18,326 bases of DNA, taken from contig CAZWAR010000060.1 of assembly GCA_964631965.1 (NCBI GenBank), positions 1 to 18,326 on the forward strand. The letters are read 5' to 3'. Positions 14,254-18,326 of the stretch are shown here, in pieces. Made by a program: the position numbers and the translations under genes. The stretch comes from CAIQPS01 sp964631965 (GTDB lineage Bacteria > Actinomycetota > Thermoleophilia > RBG-16-64-13). Under the pieces are notes generated by a model. The model was not told where the DNA came from. It did no database searches and saw nothing but the letters and a program-made list of their open reading frames with translations. Numbering within the stretch: position 1 is the first letter of the stretch; each line of letters opens with the position of its first letter.

Positions 14254-15996
14254 TCAGATGGTCGGATACCCCTCCGGCGCGGGCTGCGGCCGGCCCGGCC
14301 CCGGCATGATGGGCGTGTCGGCATGGGCCTCGCCCTTCTCCCACTCCTCCGGGATCCAGTTGTACTGGCGGTCACCGACGTAGTTGGGGTCGTAGCGCTT
14401 GCGGATCTCGCGCTGGAAGACGTACGTCCAGGGCTGCTTGGACTTGGACCACTTGTCGAAGGCCTGCTCGTCGGTGTAACGCATCTCTATGTAGAGCGCT
14501 TCCTTGCCGGGGGGATACCCAATGCTCTTCGCATCCTCGACGGCGTCGTCCATGTGGTACCAGGCGGCCGCGCAGGAGTCGTGGTCGGCCCCGTCGTAGG
14601 AGACGAACTGCTCCAAGCCCATGATGCCGCCTCCCGGATACGCGCCCACGGTGCCCATCATGGAGTCGCCGCCGGCCTGCACCAGGAGACCGTTGCGGTA
14701 ATCACGCTCGTAGCCGGCCGCCGCCGCCGGGACGTAGCCTTTAACCCAGTCGGGCGTTCCCGCCTGCATCCAACTGCCGATGTAGTTGCCGGCGTAGACG
14801 TAGTTGATCTCCTTGTGGCCGAGGCGGTTCATGTAGAGATTGGTGAACTCCGACATCTCCGGAGTGCAGTATTTCTCCACCTTCCAGCCGCCGACCTCCT
14901 CCAGAATCTTGTCGAGGATCCTGTCCTGGAGCTCGATGTCGGCCTCGCTGCGGCCGGCGAGCACGATCTGCAGGGAGATGCGCATCTCCTCGGTGAGTTC
15001 GGCCATGCCGGGCTCCTCCAGCATCGCCGGCAGGTCGCCCAGTTGCTTCGTCGGGTCGTTGTACATGAGCCAGAAGGCGGGAGCGAGGTCGGCGCCCGCC
15101 AGATTGTACTGGCGGTGCAAGGTGAAGCCGATCTCGTTGTCATAGATCTCGTAGTAGAGGTCGGTCCAGTCGTCCCAGGTGGGAACGGCCACGGTGTAGG
15201 CCCGGAAGGTGCTGTCGAGCGGAAGGCGGTAGGCGGGCACGGTGCCGTACACCGGCCAGTCGGTGGAACCCGGCCAGTGAGCCAGCCGGATGGCGCACTT
15301 CGTGTAGACGCCCATGCCGCCGCGGCTGCCCAGGGTCCCGCGCATGATGCCGCGTACGGACGGGCCTGGACCCTCTCCACAGAACCAGCCGCCGCCCGAG
15401 CCGAGAGAGCCGTTGCGGACGATCTCACCGCTCGGGGTGACCCACTCCATCCCCAGCACGTTCTCGGCATTGCCGCCCATCCACATGGTGCCGGCCCCGA
15501 TGCCGGAGTAGGCGCACGCGGCCGCGACCACCGAGCAGGACGAGCCGGCGCCGATGATGTTGCAGGTCCAGCCGCGTTTGATGGCTTCGGCGTGAAGCTG
15601 CGCGTGGATCACGTACGGCCCCACGATGGCGATGCCGTTCTTCTCGTCGATCTCGATGGAGTTCATGCGGCGCATGTCGAGCTGGACCGTGTCCTTCTCG
15701 TCCCCGTAGCGGGTGCCGGGGTCGTACATCGGCGAGGCCCAGTGGTACCAGCCGGTACCGTGCGGCTTCACTCCGAAGTTGTACCTGTTGGCCGCCTTGA
15801 CGATGGCCTGCACCTCTTCGGTGGAACCGGGCATGACGATAGCCCCGGCCCGCGGCATGTAGTGGCTGCAGTTCGGCCGCACCAGCTCCACCAGCATCTG
15901 CAGGGCGTAGCCGTCGAGGATGGCCGGATCGCGGGTGACGTTCCTCTCGCCGACGATGTCCTGGAGGGCTTCGTACGCTTCGTTGGAAAGTGCCAT
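14254..15996 (-). CDS. FAD-linked oxidase, PCMH/VAO-type (FAD_binding_4), catalytic subunit
   Basis: A 580-residue flavoprotein of the p-cresol methylhydroxylase/vanillyl-alcohol oxidase/glycolate oxidase GlcD fold. The FAD-binding domain covers about residues 45-240: NFGVKPHGTGWYHW, VQLDMRRMNSIEIDEKNG, VGPYVIHAQLHAEAIKRGW and the Gly-rich TPSGEIVRNGS and GSRGGMGVYTK. The C-terminal 300 residues are a substrate domain. Such enzymes oxidise hydroxy acids or phenolic alkyl groups and pass electrons to an Fe-S or cytochrome partner. AGGAGG stands four bases before the ATG, the same context as the second binding-protein gene. It is third in an operon, 12 bases behind the GlcF/HdrD-like gene, its likely electron acceptor. 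Substrate not determined. Confidence 0.87.
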   Translation of the reverse strand: MALSNEAYEALQDIVGERNVTRDPAILDGYALQMLVELVRPNCSHYMPRAGAIVMPGSTEEVQAIVKAANRYNFGVKPHGTGWYHWASPMYDPGTRYGDEKDTVQLDMRRMNSIEIDEKNGIAIVGPYVIHAQLHAEAIKRGWTCNIIGAGSSCSVVAAACAYSGIGAGTMWMGGNAENVLGMEWVTPSGEIVRNGSLGSGGGWFCGEGPGPSVRGIMRGTLGSRGGMGVYTKCAIRLAHWPGSTDWPVYGTVPAYRLPLDSTFRAYTVAVPTWDDWTDLYYEIYDNEIGFTLHRQYNLAGADLAPAFWLMYNDPTKQLGDLPAMLEEPGMAELTEEMRISLQIVLAGRSEADIELQDRILDKILEEVGGWKVEKYCTPEMSEFTNLYMNRLGHKEINYVYAGNYIGSWMQAGTPDWVKGYVPAAAAGYERDYRNGLLVQAGGDSMMGTVGAYPGGGIMGLEQFVSYDGADHDSCAAAWYHMDDAVEDAKSIGYPPGKEALYIEMRYTDEQAFDKWSKSKQPWTYVFQREIRKRYDPNYVGDRQYNWIPEEWEKGEAHADTPIMPGPGRPQPAPEGYPTI

Positions 15997-16008
15997 GGTC
16001 CCTCCTCT

Positions 16009-17343
16009 CTACAGAGCCTGCTCGACCAGCTCGAGCACGTCGATGGCCTTCATGGTGGTGCCGTCGCTCGCCTTCGCGCCGCCCAGGATGCGGTTGCAGC
16101 TGGAGCAGGCGGTGGCAATTGCTTCGGCCCCGGTGGTCCTGGCTTCATCCAGGCGCTTGGCAGCGGTGAAATCGGCGAAGTCGGGATAGGCCTGCGGTAC
16201 GGCGCCGCCGCCGCCGCAGCACCAGGCCGCTTCCCTGTTCCGCTCCATCTCCACCAGTTCGACACCCGGGATGGCCTTGAGCACATCACGTGGCGGCTCG
16301 TAGACCCCGAAGGCACCGTTGTAGCGGGGGCGGGGCGGGTCGTAGACCACGGCCTGGCCGAAGATCTTGGCTTCCTTCCCGTCCCAGGGGACGTGGTCCT
16401 CGCCCTGGCGGCCGAGATGGCAGGGGTCGTGGTAGGTGACCTTCATGTCAACCCGTTTGGTCAGCTGCAGCTTGCCCTCCTTGATGAGCCGGTCGGCCAC
16501 CTGGGTGGTGTGCAGCACCTCCGGGACCGGGGTGCCGGAACGGGCCGCGTCCGACTCGGGATAGAGCCGCTTGAAGGTCCAGAAGCAGGTGGCGCAGGGG
16601 GTGACGAGGGTCTTGACCCCGGCGGCCGCCCACTTCTCGAGGTTCGCCCGCGCGGCCGTCTGGAAGTCGTCGCGATAGCCCATGTCGTAGGCTTTGCCGC
16701 CGCAACAACCTTCGTCGCTGTCGACGGCGAAGCCCAGCCCGCCTTTGGCGAGCACCCGGGCCGAGGCCCGGACAGCGTTCCGTAGTGCCGGGTTGAACGA
16801 GTAGAGACAACCGGCGTGGAAGAGAACATCGGTCTTGTCCACCACACCCGATTCGCCCGCCGGGCCGGCGCCGCCGACCGCCCCGGGGGCGGCCAGCTTT
16901 TTGAGACCCAAGCCTTCGGCCCAGTCAGCGCGTTTTGCCTGCGGCGCGCCGGCCATGTTCCCGGTCTCGCGCAGCTTGGCGATGACGCCCGGATAGGCGT
17001 CGGGCACAACGCCCTTCTGGTTCAGCTGGTACCGGAACTCGCGGGCGCCGTCCAGGATCCACATGTCGTAGCGGCATACCTTGCAGCTGACGTCGCAGTT
17101 GCCGCAGAGCGTGCACTCGAAGACGACGTCCTTGAGCTCGTCGGTTATCTCGCTCCGCCCGTCCGTGAGCGAAAGCAGGGCCACCATCCGGCCTCCGCCC
17201 GAATAGGCGTGGAAATACCGATAGTCCACGCTCGGGCAGCCCTTGGCGAACTCCCAGCTCTTGATACGGTCCTGCGGGATCCATTTGCAGTACGAGCAGC
17301 GATTACACCGCATCGCAACCGCTCGATAATCTTCAAGTGCCAT
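16009..17343 (-). CDS. GlcF/HdrD-like iron-sulfur protein with two CCG domains
   Basis: A 444-residue soluble electron carrier. The N-terminal part holds two ferredoxin-type cysteine sets: CNRCSYC (residues 13-19) with a downstream CP, and CTLCGNCDVSCKVC near residue 77. Two CCG (cysteine-rich, heterodisulfide-reductase-type) modules follow: DEGCCGGKAYDMG with TPCATC, and WCCGGGGAV with ACSSCN, each preceded by HxGC- or HDPCH-like segments. Relatives are glycolate oxidase GlcF, lactate-oxidase LutA-type proteins and HdrD; CCG cysteines can bind a noncubane cluster or contact quinone or thiol partners. The ATG at 17343 has GAGGAG 8 bases upstream; an upstream extension would run into the preceding gene. 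It lies between two FAD oxidase genes (gaps 28 and 12 bases), implying a flavin-to-Fe-S complex. Confidence 0.9.
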   Translation of the reverse strand: MALEDYRAVAMRCNRCSYCKWIPQDRIKSWEFAKGCPSVDYRYFHAYSGGGRMVALLSLTDGRSEITDELKDVVFECTLCGNCDVSCKVCRYDMWILDGAREFRYQLNQKGVVPDAYPGVIAKLRETGNMAGAPQAKRADWAEGLGLKKLAAPGAVGGAGPAGESGVVDKTDVLFHAGCLYSFNPALRNAVRASARVLAKGGLGFAVDSDEGCCGGKAYDMGYRDDFQTAARANLEKWAAAGVKTLVTPCATCFWTFKRLYPESDAARSGTPVPEVLHTTQVADRLIKEGKLQLTKRVDMKVTYHDPCHLGRQGEDHVPWDGKEAKIFGQAVVYDPPRPRYNGAFGVYEPPRDVLKAIPGVELVEMERNREAAWCCGGGGAVPQAYPDFADFTAAKRLDEARTTGAEAIATACSSCNRILGGAKASDGTTMKAIDVLELVEQAL

Positions 17344-17371
17344 CGCGGCTACTCCTCTTCTCCACCGATCC

Positions 17372-18326
17372 TCAGAAGCAAAGCTTGCTGGGGTTGAGCA
17401 CGTTGTTGGGATCGACGATCTTCTTGACCGTGCGCAACGCATCACGGCCGGCCGCGTCCCGGTTGTAGACCGGGTCGGCCCACTCCCCGTAGGGGCGGGA
17501 AAAGTAGGCGCCTCCGTCTATCAGCCCCTTGCTTGCCGCGCTGAAGAGCGCCCTGGTTCTGGCGGCATTCGCCTTGTCGTCCTTGGCGTAGGGCAGGCTG
17601 AATTCCATGTGGTAGGCCACACCCTGATGCTGCGGCTGCAGGTACACCCCGACGTCCCCGACCGGGTACTTGTGAGCGATGGCTGCGTCCAGCATCGTGC
17701 CGAGATAGCCGGGGGCCTTGTCCAGCGGAGTGTGGAACAGGATGTCGGCCACCCCGCCTTTGGCCCGCAGCTTCCAGTGGCCGGCGCCGTCGGCGGCCGC
17801 CGCCCCGTCGTACAACCCGAACACGGCCGCTTCCACCCGGGAGGTCGGCAGGCTGGGAACAGCGGGAAGCAGTTGCATACCGGAGGCCGCCACCGCGTTG
17901 GCGACGTCCTTCTCGGCCACGGCCATCCGCTCCTCGGGGAAAAGCGCCCGGCCGCCCACGCCCATCACCAGGGTCCAGGCGGGTAGTGAGTCGCTCAGGT
18001 TGACCACATCGGCCGCATCCGTGCCCACCAGCATCGCCAGGTAGGCGCCGTTCACGACGAAGATCTCATCCGCCACGCGGATGCGCACAATGCGGTACAG
18101 GAGGTCGACCAGATCGTCGAGCTTGGGCGCGCTGACGAACACCAGCTTCTTGGGGTCGGCCACGAGTTCGCACTTCACCGACGCCCAGGTGACGATGCCG
18201 TAGCTGCCCTGCGCCCCGGTGAGTAGACGGTAGAAGTCGGTCTGCGCGGGACCCTTGGGGTCCACCTGCCGGCCTCCAGACGCCCATTGCGCCTCCAGAT
18301 CGGGCGGCCCCCAGCCGGCGTCGCCG
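17372..18326 (-). CDS. GlcD-like FAD-linked oxidase, N-terminus beyond window
   Basis: The frame is open to the right edge with 317 residues visible, so the N-terminal FAD domain start is missing; the GTG at 18265 is not the true start. The visible part begins with GPPDLEAQWASGGRQVDPKG, then TDFYRLLTGAQGSYGIVTWA, the end of a FAD_binding_4 domain. It finishes with VDPNNVLNPSKLCF, the usual ending of GlcD/lactate dehydrogenase-type oxidases. It is the first visible gene of the operon with the GlcF/HdrD-like protein (28-base gap) and the second FAD oxidase. It differs clearly from the 580-residue oxidase downstream, so the operon encodes two distinct flavoprotein subunits. Confidence 0.85.
   Translation of the reverse strand, partial: GDAGWGPPDLEAQWASGGRQVDPKGPAQTDFYRLLTGAQGSYGIVTWASVKCELVADPKKLVFVSAPKLDDLVDLLYRIVRIRVADEIFVVNGAYLAMLVGTDAADVVNLSDSLPAWTLVMGVGGRALFPEERMAVAEKDVANAVAASGMQLLPAVPSLPTSRVEAAVFGLYDGAAAADGAGHWKLRAKGGVADILFHTPLDKAPGYLGTMLDAAIAHKYPVGDVGVYLQPQHQGVAYHMEFSLPYAKDDKANAARTRALFSAASKGLIDGGAYFSRPYGEWADPVYNRDAAGRDALRTVKKIVDPNNVLNPSKLCF

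Noticed and set aside
14323..16785. An 820-codon open frame on the plus strand
   Set aside because: It lies opposite two well-supported genes (FAD oxidase and GlcF/HdrD-like). Its translation is Gly/Val/His/Asp-rich low-information sequence, typical of antisense frames in GC-rich DNA.
17163..17176. A GTGAGCGAAAGC stretch resembling a half-site of the shared palindrome
   Set aside because: It lies inside the GlcF/HdrD-like coding region and lacks the second arm.
18060..18265. GTG at 18265 as the start of the GlcD-like gene
   Set aside because: The frame stays open and family-like upstream to the window edge (PPDLEAQW region), so the real start lies outside.

Overview
The window looks like chromosomal DNA from a high-GC Gram-positive bacterium, most likely an Actinomycetota lineage with anaerobic or oxygen-limited metabolism. 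The clues are the strong GC bias at third codon positions, lipoproteins with long Thr/Ser/Ala linkers, twin-arginine lipoprotein signals, and many iron-sulfur or radical-type enzymes: a reductive-dehalogenase homologue, a 4-hydroxybutyryl-CoA-dehydratase-type enzyme and a CCG-domain heterodisulfide-reductase-like subunit. The exact lineage cannot be fixed from the sequence alone. No rRNA, tRNA, insertion sequence or CRISPR array was seen.

Layout, left to right. (1) Positions 1-2088, minus strand: a translationally coupled pair, a gamma-resorcylate-decarboxylase-type amidohydrolase followed by a non-exported reductive-dehalogenase-like protein that runs off the left edge. (2) 2302-6160: two paralogous Tat-exported substrate-binding lipoproteins of the branched-chain amino acid/amide (HAAT) family (both minus), flanking a TetR-family regulator (plus). 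No permease or ATPase genes are present. (3) 6463-7761, plus: a PpiC/SurA-type foldase lipoprotein with an unusual Thr/Ser-rich insertion. (4) 7970-10900, minus: two tandem kynurenine-formamidase-like 'cyclase' hydrolases, and upstream of them a CDF metal transporter fused to a NifX/NafY-type domain. (5) 10972-11194: a decayed C-terminal piece of a phytoene-desaturase-like flavoprotein. (6) 11201-12745, minus: the 4-hydroxybutyryl-CoA dehydratase homologue. (7) 12931-13998, minus: a DUF2283-like small protein plus a flavodiiron-like metallo-beta-lactamase-fold protein. (8) 14254-18326, minus: an operon of a GlcD-like FAD oxidase (cut by the right edge), a GlcF/HdrD-like iron-sulfur protein and a second FAD-linked oxidase.

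The most interesting pattern is regulatory. A 14-16 bp palindromic element, approximately AGYGARCGYTCGCT, occurs in four intergenic regions: before the decarboxylase/RdhA pair, immediately before tetR (shared with the divergent first binding protein), before the second binding protein, and over the promoter of the dehydratase. This points to a local regulon, probably run by the TetR protein, joining uptake of a small carboxylate-, amide- or aromatic-like ligand to decarboxylation, cobamide/Fe-S reductive chemistry and a radical dehydratase. The catabolic substrate is not identifiable from sequence. The linkage is inferred from the shared sites and gene order.
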